Shown one piece after another: positions 34,863 to 45,567 of a DNA stretch of 64,000 nucleotides. Positions within the stretch are counted from its first letter, which is position 1. Every line of letters starts with the position of its first letter. The position numbers were made by a program, and so were the translations under genes. The DNA is from Hoeflea prorocentri (lineage in GTDB: Bacteria; Pseudomonadota; Alphaproteobacteria; Rhizobiales; Rhizobiaceae): assembly GCF_027944115.1 (NCBI RefSeq), contig NZ_JAPJZI010000002.1:271001-335000 (forward strand). The letters are read 5' to 3'. The notes beneath the pieces were generated by a model. The model was not told the DNA's origin. It saw only the letters and a list, made by a program, of their open reading frames with translations, and searched no databases.

Positions 34863-36494
34863 ATGCTTCCGGTTCGTCAGTCCTATGAGGCGCTTGTCCG
34901 GGATTTTGCCTGGGCCATCCCGGATCGGTACAACATCGCCCGATCCGTTTGCGATGACTGGGCGGAAAGGGAACCGGATCGGGTCTGCCTGCTGCACTAC
35001 ATGCCGGATGGTGAGCCGGATCAGCTGACCTATGGCGATCTGCGGGAAAGGTCCAATGCGCTGGCGGCCGGGCTTGCCGCACTTGGCGTTGGCCGTGAAG
35101 ACCGGGTCGCCCTGCTGTTGCCGCAGGGTTTTGATACGGCCATTGCGCATGTGGCGATCTACAAGCTCGGCGCTATCGCCGTGCCGTTGGCTCTTCTGTT
35201 CGGTATAGAAGCGCTGGACTACCGCCTGCGGACATCTGGGGTGAAATGCGTGATCACCAATGAGGCGGGTTCTGAGAAGGTACGCCAGATCGCTGGAGGG
35301 CTTGATGGATTTGCCGGCATCGTCTCGACGGATGAGGTGACAGGCACGATTTCGTTTCAGGAGTTGATCAGCTCTCATCCGGGCCGTTTTGAGACCGCCG
35401 ATACAGGTGCCGAGGATCCGGCCCTGATGATCTTTACATCCGGCACGACCGGGCCGCCAAAGGGCGCGCTGCATGCGCACCGGGTGCTGCTTGGCCATTT
35501 GCCGGGTGTTCAGTTGCCGCACGAGTTTCTGCCGCAGGAGGATGATCTCTTCTGGACGCCGGCGGACTGGGCCTGGGCGGGCGGCCTGCTGAACGTGCTG
35601 TTGCCGGGGCTTCATTTTGGTGTGCCCGTGGTGTCCTCCGCGGCGCAGAAGTTCGATCCGGAGACAGCGTTTCGGATCATGGAAAAAACCGGCGTTCGTA
35701 ACGCGTTCATTCCGCCGACAGCACTGAAAATGCTGCGTACCGTGGAACGCCCTTCCGAACGCTTTGACCTGAAACTGCGGACCATCGGATCGGGCGGCGA
35801 GTCACTCGGCAAGGAGACCTATGAGTGGGCCCGGCAGGAGCTTGGTCTGACGATCAACGAATTTTACGGACAGACCGAGTGCAACCTGGTTGTCTCATCC
35901 TGCGGGAAAATCGGCGTGAGCCGCGCGGGCGCTATCGGTCGCGCCGTTCCGGGGCATACTGTTGCAATCATCGACCGGGACGGTCAGGAGGTATCGCCGG
36001 GAACGCCGGGCCAGATTGCGGTCAAGCGGCCCGACCCGGTAATGTTCCTGCGTTACTGGGACAATGAGCCCGCCACCCGCTCCAAATTCATCGGCGATTG
36101 GATGCTGACCGGCGATCAGGGAATCATGAGCGAGGATGGCTACATCGAGTTTTTCGGCCGGGATGACGACGTGATCACCTCGGCCGGTTACCGGATCGGC
36201 CCCGGAGAAATCGAAGACTGCCTGACCGGTCATCCGGCGGTGGCGCTGGCGGCGGCCGTTGGCAAGCCGGACGCTCTGCGCACGGAGATTGTCAAGGCCT
36301 ATATCGTTCTTGCGCCCGGACACAAGCCGAGCCACGCGCTTGCGGGCGAAATTCAGGATTGGGTCAAGGTTCGGCTGTCGGCGCACGAATATCCGCGAGA
36401 GGTTGAGTTCCTCAAATCGATGCCATTGACGACGACCGGAAAGGTCATTCGCAGGGAGCTGCGGGACCGCGCTATTCGCGAGGCGGGCGTCTAG
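34863..36494 (+). CDS. acyl-CoA synthetase (AMP-binding family)
   Basis: A 543-residue adenylating enzyme that activates a short or medium acid to its CoA thioester. Motifs: MIFTSGTTGPPKGALHAH (P-loop-like), INEFYGQTE (ATP/Mg site), FFGRDDDVITSAGYRIGPGEIE (hinge and core A8) and the catalytic Lys near TTTGKVIRREL. Tryptophan-rich WTPADWAWAGGLLN is as in acetyl-CoA synthetase-like enzymes. A TTG six bases earlier is an alternative start: GAGG is 4 bases from TTG and 10 from ATG. Substrate not predictable. It begins 201 bases after tRNA-Leu. Confidence 0.82.
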   Translation: MLPVRQSYEALVRDFAWAIPDRYNIARSVCDDWAEREPDRVCLLHYMPDGEPDQLTYGDLRERSNALAAGLAALGVGREDRVALLLPQGFDTAIAHVAIYKLGAIAVPLALLFGIEALDYRLRTSGVKCVITNEAGSEKVRQIAGGLDGFAGIVSTDEVTGTISFQELISSHPGRFETADTGAEDPALMIFTSGTTGPPKGALHAHRVLLGHLPGVQLPHEFLPQEDDLFWTPADWAWAGGLLNVLLPGLHFGVPVVSSAAQKFDPETAFRIMEKTGVRNAFIPPTALKMLRTVERPSERFDLKLRTIGSGGESLGKETYEWARQELGLTINEFYGQTECNLVVSSCGKIGVSRAGAIGRAVPGHTVAIIDRDGQEVSPGTPGQIAVKRPDPVMFLRYWDNEPATRSKFIGDWMLTGDQGIMSEDGYIEFFGRDDDVITSAGYRIGPGEIEDCLTGHPAVALAAAVGKPDALRTEIVKAYIVLAPGHKPSHALAGEIQDWVKVRLSAHEYPREVEFLKSMPLTTTGKVIRRELRDRAIREAGV

Positions 36495-36506
36495 TCCAAT
36501 CCAGAT

Positions 36507-37784
36507 CTAACGTCCCCGGGTCATGCCGCGCAGCTTGTTCCTCACGATCCGCGCAATGTTGCGTGTTTCGTTATAGAGGTGCAACTGCGTTTCGACCTGG
36601 CGCATGTCGCGGTCGCTTGACTGCGAAAGGCCGACGATCAGCGTTCCCATCCTGCAGCGCTCGCGCCAAAGCCGGCTCATGACCGGATGGTCTTCAACCG
36701 CGCAGGAATCGCTGATGGTGATATTCGGATCCTCAAGATGCAGGGCCGTCAACTCGTCCATAAGGAGTTGTCCCGGAGACAGCGAACTGAAGGTCTCGTT
36801 ATAGGCTGTTTTCCAAGTATAGGCTGTGCCGCTCTGGATAAATACGATCATGGAAGCGATCGCCTCACCGTTCAGGTTGAGCGTGTGAATGCGCACATTG
36901 TCGGTTTCGGCAAGGTCCGTGATGGCCTCGCGGGCGAAGGCAGCACGGTACCGGTCAACCACCATCGCGGTGCGGCGGCGACCTTTCCAACCGGACGCTT
37001 CCAGCGCGAGAAACTCCTCCATCCGGTAACGGATATCACCGGGCTGGCGGGCAACGTCATAGGTGACCTCGCCATGCCCGCCGAGCAAACGCAACTGCCG
37101 CCTGCGTTCGCGCAGATGTTTGGAGGAAAGCGATTGTTTGAGATACTGCGTGCCGTCAAGCGTGCTTTTCAGCATTGGCCGTTCGAACGGATCCGTCTCG
37201 GTGATTGGAAGGCCGCGACTGACCGCGACGGCGCGGAGCAATTGAACAAACGGGCCGTCGAGACGTGCAGACGGGATGATGAGCACCGATGGCAGATCGA
37301 GCTTGCCGGATCCCAGTGTTTCGAGGAGATTGTCGAGCGTTTCGGCGGCGCCCTCCTGATCGAGCAACGGCGTGCCCAGCGGGCCGAAATCGTTCGCCCA
37401 GGCGCGAATGATGGGTGAGCCGATGGCAAAGCCCGGCCGTTCAATCGAAAAGGGCATGAGGAAGCGCAGCCTGCTGCGGCGTTCGTCCTCGTCGCGCATG
37501 ATCATCAGCCGGATTTCCTTGTCTTCCAGCCGGGGCATGGCGGGCGCCATGAAGCGGGCGGAGAAGAAGACGTTGCCTTCGAGCGCCCTGTTGGTCAGGA
37601 AATCGAGCTCCCGGCGCAGGTCGTATCCCGCGCGGGCCGGATAGATGCACAATTGCCGTGACTTGCGGCCGGCCTCAACCGAGATCTCGGCACTCGGGCG
37701 TTCGATTGTGATCCCGGCCACCGTGGTGGCTGTGGTTGCGCCGGCACCGCCGGGTTCGTCCTGCAGGAAAGGATTTGAAGACAT
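36507..37784 (-). CDS. GNAT-fold acyltransferase, CelD/BcsL-like (COG5653)
   Basis: A 425-residue cytosolic protein resembling COG5653, a GNAT-type family linked to cellulose and other polysaccharide synthesis. The C-terminal half holds the acetyltransferase-like segment FLALEASGWKGRRR, IHTLNLNGEAIASMIVF, YTWKTAYNETFSSLSPGQLLMDELTALH and SCAVEDHPVMSRLWRERCRMG. It starts one base after the flippase stop, so the two genes form one operon. By context it probably modifies a sugar or lipid-linked intermediate of a surface polysaccharide. It faces the acyl-CoA synthetase gene with a 12-base gap. Confidence 0.78.
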   Translation of the reverse strand: MSSNPFLQDEPGGAGATTATTVAGITIERPSAEISVEAGRKSRQLCIYPARAGYDLRRELDFLTNRALEGNVFFSARFMAPAMPRLEDKEIRLMIMRDEDERRSRLRFLMPFSIERPGFAIGSPIIRAWANDFGPLGTPLLDQEGAAETLDNLLETLGSGKLDLPSVLIIPSARLDGPFVQLLRAVAVSRGLPITETDPFERPMLKSTLDGTQYLKQSLSSKHLRERRRQLRLLGGHGEVTYDVARQPGDIRYRMEEFLALEASGWKGRRRTAMVVDRYRAAFAREAITDLAETDNVRIHTLNLNGEAIASMIVFIQSGTAYTWKTAYNETFSSLSPGQLLMDELTALHLEDPNITISDSCAVEDHPVMSRLWRERCRMGTLIVGLSQSSDRDMRQVETQLHLYNETRNIARIVRNKLRGMTRGR

Positions 37785-37785
37785 G

Positions 37786-39219
37786 TCAGTTTGCCTCCTG
37801 GCCCGCGGTACGCGGCCAGCTTAAGATGTGCATGCTGATACCCAGCCGACGGCGGATGATGATGTAGAGCAACAGTGCCTCGACACACATTGCAAATGCC
37901 GTTGCCGCTGCTGCGCCCTCTATTCCGAAGATGGGGATGAGGGCGATGTTGCCGGCAATATTGACGGTAAGGACGGCGAAATAGACCGCAGCGCAGATCT
38001 TCTGTTGTCCCGACATCGTCAACAGCGCTTCTCCCGGGCCGATCAGGGCCTTTGCAGCGATGCCGGCAAAGAGAATGACCATGACCGGATAGCCGCCTGC
38101 GAAATCGGGGCCGAACAGCGAAAGAAGGAATTGTCCAAGTGCGAGGACGCTGCCGCCGACCACCAGCGTCGGCCAGAAGGTCCAGCGTGCCGTGCTTGCT
38201 GCGAACCGGGCAAGCTCGCTATTTTTCTCTTCGGCAACCAGTGTTGAAAAGCGCGGCGCCATGCCCGCCTTGATGGCGAAGAAGACGAAGTGGACGAGCG
38301 CCATGGTTTTTGCGGCCGCAAAATAGGTTGCGACGAGATCCGGCTCCAGGAAAATGCCGACCATGATGACGTCGGCATTGGTCAGCAGATAGTAAAAGCC
38401 TTCCACCAGGAAGAGCGGCATGGATATGCGCAGCCAGTAGCCGAGATGGATTTCTTTCGGGCCTGTCTCGTAGCGGCGGCGCAAGCGGCGGCCAAGCAAG
38501 AGAAACTGACCTGCCGTTGCGGTGTATGTCGCGATAAGCGCCGAGATCAGGGCGGTCTTGGCATCGGCCCCGAATCCGGCAATCACAGCAATAAACATGA
38601 TCAACGGGATGAGAACAGGGCGCACCAGATAGGTCGGGGTCAAGGCCTGTATGCCCCAGTTGTTCGCCCTTGCTGTGCCCTCCATCGCATCGCCGAGGGC
38701 CAGCATGGGCAGCATGAACGCGCCAAGGACCAGCGGGATGACATAGTAGCTGGTGATCAGGTCGCCGAAGAAATAGATGAAGGTGATGCCCAGCGTTGCG
38801 ACAATGCTGGCGCTTATGAAGGAGAACACCCGCGAAGTCAGATAGATGCCGCGGATTTTGGCGAATTCGCCGCGTGACTTGTATTGCGGGATGAAACGGA
38901 TCAGCGTCGTGTGGAAGCCGAAGCAGGTCAGTGTTCCGATGATGAGCGACGTGACCCAGACGAAAACGAAAATGCCGTATTCGAACTGACCCATCAGGCG
39001 GGCGAGGAAAATCTGCGACAGAAATGCTATGCCGGCGCTCATGACCCTGATCAAGAACGCTATGATTGACATGCGACGTGCTTCGCCATGGCCATCATGG
39101 CCCTGGATCAGTTTGTCGATCTGCCCGATGATTCCTGTGCGGCGGTTTCCCGCTCCGGCATCCGGCGCAAGCGTGTCGTCCGTTGCATTTTCAACCGTCA
39201 TACGCACGGTCACTACCAT
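37786..39219 (-). CDS. polysaccharide flippase-like membrane protein (MOP/MATE fold)
   Basis: A 477-residue inner-membrane protein with about 12-14 helices in the style of Wzx/MurJ lipid-linked oligosaccharide flippases. RVMSAGIAFLSQIFLARLMGQFEYGIFVFVW is the typical first helix pair, followed by GFHTTLIRFIPQY and later LGDAMEGTARANNWG and GPGEALLTMSGQQK. It precedes the CelD-like acetyltransferase by one base. Two methionines (39219 and 39201) are possible starts and no strong ribosome-binding site decides. The pair may export a surface polysaccharide, but no glycosyltransferase or polymerase gene is in the window. Confidence 0.8.
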   Translation of the reverse strand: MVVTVRMTVENATDDTLAPDAGAGNRRTGIIGQIDKLIQGHDGHGEARRMSIIAFLIRVMSAGIAFLSQIFLARLMGQFEYGIFVFVWVTSLIIGTLTCFGFHTTLIRFIPQYKSRGEFAKIRGIYLTSRVFSFISASIVATLGITFIYFFGDLITSYYVIPLVLGAFMLPMLALGDAMEGTARANNWGIQALTPTYLVRPVLIPLIMFIAVIAGFGADAKTALISALIATYTATAGQFLLLGRRLRRRYETGPKEIHLGYWLRISMPLFLVEGFYYLLTNADVIMVGIFLEPDLVATYFAAAKTMALVHFVFFAIKAGMAPRFSTLVAEEKNSELARFAASTARWTFWPTLVVGGSVLALGQFLLSLFGPDFAGGYPVMVILFAGIAAKALIGPGEALLTMSGQQKICAAVYFAVLTVNIAGNIALIPIFGIEGAAAATAFAMCVEALLLYIIIRRRLGISMHILSWPRTAGQEAN

Positions 39220-39555
39220 TCCAAACTCTATACAGGCGGCAAGTATCGCCGATGGCCGTTAAAAAACGGTTCGAATTGGGCGATTTCGACAAATATTTCG
39301 ATAAACCACTGCGCTGATACTTGTTTTTACCGACGCGGACGCTTCCTGGACTGGCAAAAACCTTGCCATGCGGATGCGCTGAACCGTGTTTTGATACCAA
39401 GGCAAAACCAAAGGATTGCCGGATCCGGGTCCATCCACCCGGTTCACGGAATTCGTCGCCGGTTTTTCTCGTGATTTATCAATGCGGCAGCAATTAGCCG
39501 GCGATTTACCGCCCGTGTTCAAAACTTCGTGAGTGACGGCATAAAGCGCGGGGTA
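39220..39555. other. intergenic region between the flippase and secA
   Basis: 336 bases without a gene. It has a short inverted repeat CCGGGT-CCATCC-ACCCGG at 39425-39442 without a T-run. I see no RNA gene or clear promoter; both flanking genes are on the minus strand, so it is the leader of the flippase operon and the 3' side of secA. Confidence 0.55.
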
Positions 39556-42300
39556 TTAGCTGAACGAGCCGTGACAGTGCTTGTATTTCTTGCCCGATCC
39601 ACAAGGGCACGGTTCGTTTCTGCCGACTTTGCCCCAGCTTTCCGGATTGTTCGGATCGCGTTCCTCGGCCGGAACGACACGAGACTGGGCCGGCGCAAGC
39701 GCCAATCCGCCGCCCCTTTCATCCGGTTCGGCAAACTCGTCCAGGCCGGTTGTGGCGTCGATATGGTGGCCTTCCATGTGTTCCGGCGGGGTCGGCTCAG
39801 GCGCGTCAGCGGCTTCGCGCACGAGTTCGACGCGCATGAGCTGGGCGGTAACCGTTTCGCGCAGGTTAGCCAGCAGGCTCTGGAACAGTTCAAAGGCTTC
39901 GGCCTTGTATTCCTGCAACGGATCGCGCTGCGCCATCCCCCTGAAGCCGATGACCGAGCGCAGATGGTCGAGATTGACCAGATGTTCGCGCCACAGATGG
40001 TCGAGCGTCTGCAAAATGATGGACTTCTCGACATAGCTCATGACTTCCGGGCCGAAACGCTCAGCGCGGTCTGCCGCGGCCCTTTCCGCCTCGGCCGACA
40101 GGCGCTCGCGGATATCGTCCTCGGCGATGCCTTCCTCGGCAGCCCATTCGTCAACCGGCACATCCAGGTTCAGGAACTTCTCCGTTTCCTGCTTCAGGCC
40201 CTCAAGATCCCACTGTTCCGCATAGGCTCTTTCGGGAATATTGCGGGCGACAACCGCCTCGACGACGTCCTGGCGCATGTCGGCGGTGGTTTCGCCGATA
40301 TCTTCGGCATCCATGAGTTCCAGACGCTGCTCGAAGATCACCTTGCGCTGATCGTTCATCACATCGTCGAATTTCAAGAGGTTCTTTCGGACGTCGAAGT
40401 TGCGCGCTTCAACCTTTTTCTGGGCCCGTTCCAGCGCCTTGTTGATCCAGGGATGGACGATCGCCTCGCCTTCCTTCAGGCCAAGCTTCTTGAGCATGCC
40501 GTCCATCCGGTCGGACCCGAAAATACGCATCAGGTCGTCCTGAAGGGACAGGAAGAATTTCGAACGTCCCGGATCACCCTGGCGGCCGGAACGGCCGCGC
40601 AGTTGATTATCGATCCGCCGGCTTTCATGCCGTTCGGTCGCCAGGACATAAAGTCCGCCTGCGGCCAGCGCCTTTTCCTTCAGCGTCTGCACCTCCTTGC
40701 GGATGGCTTCTTCCTTTGTCTTGCGCTCGTTTTCGTCGTCGATATTCTCGAGTTCCTGGGAGATGCGCATGTCGACATTGCCGCCAAGCTGAATATCGGT
40801 GCCGCGGCCGGCCATGTTCGTGGCGATGGTGACGGTGCCCGGAGCGCCGGCCTGGGCGATGATCAGCGCCTCCTGCTCGTGATAGCGCGCATTGAGGACC
40901 TGAAAACCCTCCACGCCCGAGTTGCGCAGGCGTTCAGCCAGAAGTTCGGATTTCTCAATCGATGTGGTTCCGACAAGCACTGGCTGCCCGCGCCCGCTTG
41001 CATCGCGTATCTCAGAGACGATCGCGTCATATTTTTCTTCTACTGTGCGATAGACCTCGTCGTCTTCATCCAGGCGCTGAATGGGAAGGTTGGTCGGAAC
41101 TTCAACAACGTTGAGCCCGTAGATATTGCCGAATTCCTCGGCTTCGGTCGACGCGGTGCCCGTCATGCCGGCCAGTTTGGAATACATGCGGAAATAGTTC
41201 TGGAAGGTAATCGAGGCCAGTGTCTGGTTTTCGGGCTGAATATCCACCTTCTCTTTGGCCTCAAGCGCCTGGTGCTGGCCTTCCGAGTAGCGGCGGCCCG
41301 GCATCATACGGCCGGTGAATTCGTCGATGATGACGATCTCGCCATTGCGGACGATATAGTCCTTGTCGCGGGTGAAAAGCTTGTGCGCCTTCAGCGCATT
41401 GTTGACATGGTGGACGACAGTGACGTTGTCGACATCGTAGAGGGCTTCGCCTTTCAGAAGGCCGGCTTCCTTGAGCATGCCTTCGAGCTTTTCCGTTCCT
41501 TCTTCGGTGAAGGTTGCCGAGCGCTGTTTTTCATCGATCTCGTAATCGCTTTCGTCGAGAAGCGGAATGTAGGCGTCGATGGTGTTGTAGAGGTCAGAGC
41601 GGTCGTCCAGCGGACCGGATATGATCAGCGGTGTGCGCGCTTCGTCGATCAGGATCGAGTCGACTTCGTCAACGATCGCGTAATTGTGACCGCGCTGGAC
41701 CATCTGGCCGCGCTCGAGCTTCATGTTGTCACGCAGGTAATCGAAGCCGAGTTCGTTGTTTGTCGCGTAGGTGATATCGCAGGCATAGGCGTCGCGGCGC
41801 TGTTCGTCGTCCATTCCGTGAACGATTGTCGCCGTTGTCATGCCGAGGAAGTTATAGACCTTGCCCATCCAGTCGGCGTCGCGCGTTGCGAGATAATCGT
41901 TCACCGTCACCACGTGAACGCCCTTGCCTTCAAGCGCATTCAGGTAGACCGGCAGCGTTGCGACCAGCGTCTTGCCCTCGCCGGTCTTCATTTCGGAGAT
42001 GGAATTCTCGTGCAGGATCATTCCGCCGATGAGCTGGACATCAAAGGGGCGAAGGCCGATGACGCGCCGCGCCGCCTCGCGAACGGTCGCAAATGCCGGG
42101 ACAAGAAGATCATCCAGCTTCGCGCCGTCGGCGAGCTGTTTTCTGAAGTCGTCCGTGCGGGCGGCAAGCGCTTCGTCGCTCAGGGCCTGCAGCTCGTTTT
42201 CCAGAGCGTTGATCGCTTCAACACGGGGCCTGTATGACCGTATGCGGCGCTCATTCGAAGAGCCAAAGATCTTCTGGGCGATTCCGCCGAATCTGACCAT
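39556..42300 (-). CDS. secA: preprotein translocase subunit SecA
   Basis: A 914-residue translocation ATPase that drives preproteins through SecYEG. The first nucleotide-binding fold shows [10 protein letters not shown] and [16 protein letters not shown], then the conserved [26 protein letters not shown] and [20 protein letters not shown]. The C-terminal tail ends in [17 protein letters not shown], the zinc-binding SEC-C motif that contacts SecB. The start is the ATG before [12 protein letters not shown], 8 bases after AAAGGA. A long antisense reading frame here is an artefact. Confidence 0.97.
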   Translation of the reverse strand: MVRFGGIAQKIFGSSNERRIRSYRPRVEAINALENELQALSDEALAARTDDFRKQLADGAKLDDLLVPAFATVREAARRVIGLRPFDVQLIGGMILHENSISEMKTGEGKTLVATLPVYLNALEGKGVHVVTVNDYLATRDADWMGKVYNFLGMTTATIVHGMDDEQRRDAYACDITYATNNELGFDYLRDNMKLERGQMVQRGHNYAIVDEVDSILIDEARTPLIISGPLDDRSDLYNTIDAYIPLLDESDYEIDEKQRSATFTEEGTEKLEGMLKEAGLLKGEALYDVDNVTVVHHVNNALKAHKLFTRDKDYIVRNGEIVIIDEFTGRMMPGRRYSEGQHQALEAKEKVDIQPENQTLASITFQNYFRMYSKLAGMTGTASTEAEEFGNIYGLNVVEVPTNLPIQRLDEDDEVYRTVEEKYDAIVSEIRDASGRGQPVLVGTTSIEKSELLAERLRNSGVEGFQVLNARYHEQEALIIAQAGAPGTVTIATNMAGRGTDIQLGGNVDMRISQELENIDDENERKTKEEAIRKEVQTLKEKALAAGGLYVLATERHESRRIDNQLRGRSGRQGDPGRSKFFLSLQDDLMRIFGSDRMDGMLKKLGLKEGEAIVHPWINKALERAQKKVEARNFDVRKNLLKFDDVMNDQRKVIFEQRLELMDAEDIGETTADMRQDVVEAVVARNIPERAYAEQWDLEGLKQETEKFLNLDVPVDEWAAEEGIAEDDIRERLSAEAERAAADRAERFGPEVMSYVEKSIILQTLDHLWREHLVNLDHLRSVIGFRGMAQRDPLQEYKAEAFELFQSLLANLRETVTAQLMRVELVREAADAPEPTPPEHMEGHHIDATTGLDEFAEPDERGGGLALAPAQSRVVPAEERDPNNPESWGKVGRNEPCPCGSGKKYKHCHGSFS

Positions 42301-42570
42301 CAATGTGGTCCTTTCCTGCTTGTCGGGCAGATCTTTGCTGATCCGTCTGTGGCCCAATGACGCGGTTTTGAAGCTGGTCCGCCCGAAACTGAACTGGACG
42401 CGAGATTGCGTGACAGATAAGAGGGGGGGTGATCGATGTCAACGTCGCGGTGGTGCCGTTGGAATTGGCGCGTTGTGGCGGGCAACCTGATTCAGGCTTC
42501 AGTTGGCTCGGAAATCGGCAATTGAATGAAGATTGTGGTCGTGGCCGCAATATCAGAAGAGGTTAAGATC

Positions 42571-43428
42571 ATGCACAGAACAATGCCATGGCGGGCGGCT
42601 ATCGTGGCGCTGACGATCTGCGCGGGTGCCGGGGCGGCGGCACAGGATGCGGAAGACAAGGTTATTGCGACAATCGGCGGCAAGCCGGTCTATCAATCGG
42701 AATTGACCTTCGCCGAATCCGATCTCGATCCGCAGTTCTCGCGCCTTCCCGCCGACCAACGCACGGCCGCGGCATTGTCCGCCTTGCTCGACATAAAGCT
42801 GATGGCCCAGCAGGCCGAGGGTGCAGGGCTGGGCAAGGATGAAGCTTTCCAGCGGCGTCTGTCTTTCCTGAAAGACCGTGCTTTGCACAATGAGTATTTC
42901 AGGACCAAGGTTGTAGACGGTCTGACCGATGACGCGGTGCGCGCCCGCTATGAGCAGGAAATCGCTGCCACCGAACCGGAGCAGGAAATCAAGGCCCGTC
43001 ACATTCTGGTCGACAGTGAGGAGCAGGCAAAGGCGATCATCGCCGACCTCGACGGCGGCACGGATTTTGTCGAGCTTGCCAAGGAAAAATCAACTGGACC
43101 AAGCGGACCGCAGGGTGGCGATCTTGGTTATTTCACCCGTGGCCGAATGGTTCCGGAATTCGAAGAAGCGGCTTTTGCACTGGAACCCGGCAGCTATACC
43201 AAGGAACCGATCAAAACGCAGTTCGGCTGGCATGTCATCAAGGTCGAGGACCGGCGCGATACACCGCCGCCGCAGTTCGAACAGGTTGCGGACCAGATAA
43301 GGCGCGTGCTTTTGCAGGAGCAGTATCTGGCGTTGATCCAGGAAGCCCGTGACGCAATTGAGGTCGAAGTCACCGATCAGGATCTGCAGAGCCTGCTCGA
43401 CAAGGCCAACGCGCAGGGCCAAAACTGA
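42571..43428 (+). CDS. periplasmic parvulin-type peptidyl-prolyl isomerase
   Basis: A 285-residue protein with a signal peptide (MHRTMPWRAAIVALTICAGAGAAAQ), a short SurA-like N-terminal helical domain and one PpiC domain at about residues 135-225: IKARHILVDSEEQAKAIIADL, STGPSGPQGGDLGYFTRGRMV and IKTQFGWHVIKVEDRR. The C-terminal helices complete a chaperone module similar to PrsA/PpiD-type proteins. It acts in outer-membrane protein folding. The ATG has GAGG 8 bases upstream. It is divergent from secA, which fits an export role. Confidence 0.87.
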   Translation: MHRTMPWRAAIVALTICAGAGAAAQDAEDKVIATIGGKPVYQSELTFAESDLDPQFSRLPADQRTAAALSALLDIKLMAQQAEGAGLGKDEAFQRRLSFLKDRALHNEYFRTKVVDGLTDDAVRARYEQEIAATEPEQEIKARHILVDSEEQAKAIIADLDGGTDFVELAKEKSTGPSGPQGGDLGYFTRGRMVPEFEEAAFALEPGSYTKEPIKTQFGWHVIKVEDRRDTPPPQFEQVADQIRRVLLQEQYLALIQEARDAIEVEVTDQDLQSLLDKANAQGQN

Positions 43429-43482
43429 TACGATCTGAACCCGGAGCCATTTGAACACGGCACGCTCTAGGCAAGACCCATA

Positions 43483-44724
43483 ATGACTCAATCCGTTTCT
43501 CCACTGGCGCCGGAGCGTCCGGTCGATCTGCCGGCCCTTGACGGTGTACGCATCGCGACGGCGGCCGCAGGCATCAAATATGAAGGCCGCACCGACCTCA
43601 TGGTGATGGTGTTTGACCGCCCGGCGACTGTTGCAGGTGTGTTCACAAAGTCCCTGTGTCCGTCCGCGCCGGTTGAATTCTGCCGGCAGAATCTGCCGGG
43701 CGGGCGCGCTCTCGCACTTGTGGTCAACTCAGGCAATGCCAATGCGTTTACCGGCAAAAAGGGGGCCGAGGCGGCGCAGATCACGGCGGATACCGCGGCG
43801 GCTGCACTCGGATGCGATGCATCGGACGTGTTTCTTGCCTCGACGGGCGTGATCGGCGAGCCGATGGACGCATCGGCTTTCGCGGGCAAGCTGTCGGGGC
43901 TCTGCGGCGATGCGGTGCCGGACGGGTGGATGGGCGCGGCGCGGGCGATCATGACCACCGACACCTATCCCAAATTGGCGGCGCGGACCGCAAAGATCAA
44001 CGGGGTGGAGGTCAGGATCAACGGGATCGCCAAGGGCGCTGGAATGATTGCTCCCGACATGGCAACCATGTTGTCATTCGTCGTGACGGATGCCGATATT
44101 TCATCCAGGGCGCTCCAGGCCCTTTTGAGCGAAGGCGTCGAGGGAACGTTCAACGCCATTACCGTCGATAGTGACACATCGACGTCCGACACGGTCATGC
44201 TGTTTGCAACCGGATCGGCAATGGACGGAGACGCGGCGCAGATAGAGGATGCGGATGATGATGCCCTGGCGGAATTCAAGGCGGCTCTTTTCGATCTTTT
44301 GAAGGATCTCGCACATCAGGTTGTGCGCGATGGTGAAGGCGCCCGCAAGATGGTCGAGATTACGGTGCGTGGCGCTGCCAGCGACAAGGCGGCCAAGATC
44401 ATTGCCCTTTCAGTTGCCAATTCCCCGCTCGTGAAAACCGCCGTTGCAGGAGAGGATGCGAACTGGGGGCGGGTCGTCATGGCGGTTGGCAAGGCCGGAC
44501 AGGAAGCAAACCGTGATCAGCTCAATATCTGGTTCGGCGATATACGTGTGGCTGCCAGCGGCGAGCGCGACCCGGATTACAGCGAAGAAGCGGCTGCGGC
44601 AGTTATGAAACAATCGACAATCAATATCACCGTGGATGTGGGTGTCGGAAACGGCGAGGCAACTGTTTGGACCTGCGACCTGACGAAGGATTATGTGGCA
44701 ATCAACGGCGATTACCGAAGTTGA
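43483..44724 (+). CDS. argJ: bifunctional glutamate N-acetyltransferase/amino-acid acetyltransferase
   Basis: A 413-residue enzyme of the cyclic arginine pathway that recycles acetyl groups from N-acetylornithine to glutamate. It self-cleaves before the catalytic Thr; here T195 in the block [15 protein letters not shown]. Other conserved parts are [31 protein letters not shown] and the C-terminal GDYRS end. Bifunctional use (also acetyl-CoA) is common in this class but not provable here. It follows the parvulin gene by 54 bases. Confidence 0.95.
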   Translation: MTQSVSPLAPERPVDLPALDGVRIATAAAGIKYEGRTDLMVMVFDRPATVAGVFTKSLCPSAPVEFCRQNLPGGRALALVVNSGNANAFTGKKGAEAAQITADTAAAALGCDASDVFLASTGVIGEPMDASAFAGKLSGLCGDAVPDGWMGAARAIMTTDTYPKLAARTAKINGVEVRINGIAKGAGMIAPDMATMLSFVVTDADISSRALQALLSEGVEGTFNAITVDSDTSTSDTVMLFATGSAMDGDAAQIEDADDDALAEFKAALFDLLKDLAHQVVRDGEGARKMVEITVRGAASDKAAKIIALSVANSPLVKTAVAGEDANWGRVVMAVGKAGQEANRDQLNIWFGDIRVAASGERDPDYSEEAAAAVMKQSTINITVDVGVGNGEATVWTCDLTKDYVAINGDYRS

Positions 44725-44796
44725 GCGGAAGATGCGGGCGTGAAGATTTTGCCTGGATCATCCCGAACTTTTCCGCCGGGTGCGCGAGGTAGTGCA

Positions 44797-45567
44797 ATGC
44801 AGGACCTAGCAAGCGTTCGACGTCTGGAAGCGTTGGGTTTCAGAGCCTGGCCGGCCGCGTCCATCCAGTATGACGGCAGTTGGCAGGTTCGGCTGACGGC
44901 AGGTCATCCGTCGAAACGGTTGAACTCCGTCAATCCGCTCGATCCGTCCGATCATCGCGATATCGAAAAGCGTGTGGAGCGCACGGCGCAGCGGTTCAGG
45001 GCCTATGGCCGGCCGCTCGTGTTCCGTCAGTCGCCGCTCGCACCGCCTCAGCTCGATGCTTATTTCGATGCCCATGGCTGGCGCCGTTTTGATGAAACAA
45101 GGGTCATGACGGCCGAAATCGGTCATCTCGATCTCGATGCCGTCCTCGATCATCTGCCCATTCGCGAGATCGGCCGCTATGTCGATGCATCCATTCAGGT
45201 TCATGGCCGCGACAGAGCACTCAAGCCTGGTTTGACGGAAGTGCTCAGCTCGATCCGGCCTGAGGCCGGTTTCTTTGTCATCGAGGAGGCCGGTTCCGGT
45301 CCGGTCGCAACGGTCCTTTGCGTTCATGACAATGATATGGCCGGCATATTCGAGCTTGCCACACGCAGTGACAGCCGCCGCAAGGGCCATGCGCGCGAGG
45401 TCGTGACCACGGCCTTGCGCTGGGCGCGTATGCGCGGCGCCGAGAAGGCCTGGCTCCAGGTTGAAGCTGACAATGTGGCTGCAGTCAGCCTCTATGAAAG
45501 TGTCGGTTTCCGGGAAACCTACCGCTACGATTACCGCCAAGCGCCCGAGACAGCCGATGGCGACTGA
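44797..45567 (+). CDS. GNAT family N-acetyltransferase
   Basis: A 256-residue protein with a C-terminal GNAT domain: MAGIFELATRSDSRRKGHAREVVTTALRWA is motif A with the acetyl-CoA-binding RRKGHA, and AWLQVEADNVAAVSLYESVGFRE is motif B. The N-terminal half (LGFRAWPAASIQYDGSWQVRLTAG) is a degenerate GNAT-like repeat, seen in similar enzymes downstream of argJ in rhizobia. The ATG has GAGG seven bases upstream and was preferred over a GTG 57 bases earlier. It overlaps mutT by 11 bases. Substrate unknown. Confidence 0.85.
   Translation: MQDLASVRRLEALGFRAWPAASIQYDGSWQVRLTAGHPSKRLNSVNPLDPSDHRDIEKRVERTAQRFRAYGRPLVFRQSPLAPPQLDAYFDAHGWRRFDETRVMTAEIGHLDLDAVLDHLPIREIGRYVDASIQVHGRDRALKPGLTEVLSSIRPEAGFFVIEEAGSGPVATVLCVHDNDMAGIFELATRSDSRRKGHAREVVTTALRWARMRGAEKAWLQVEADNVAAVSLYESVGFRETYRYDYRQAPETADGD

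Noticed and set aside
39425..39442. CCGGGT-CCATCC-ACCCGG hairpin as a terminator
   Set aside because: No T-run follows on either strand and it is not placed at a gene end.
39529..42237. A 902-codon open frame on the plus strand
   Set aside because: It is antisense to secA, whose protein is unmistakable. The long open frame is a GC-rich codon artefact.
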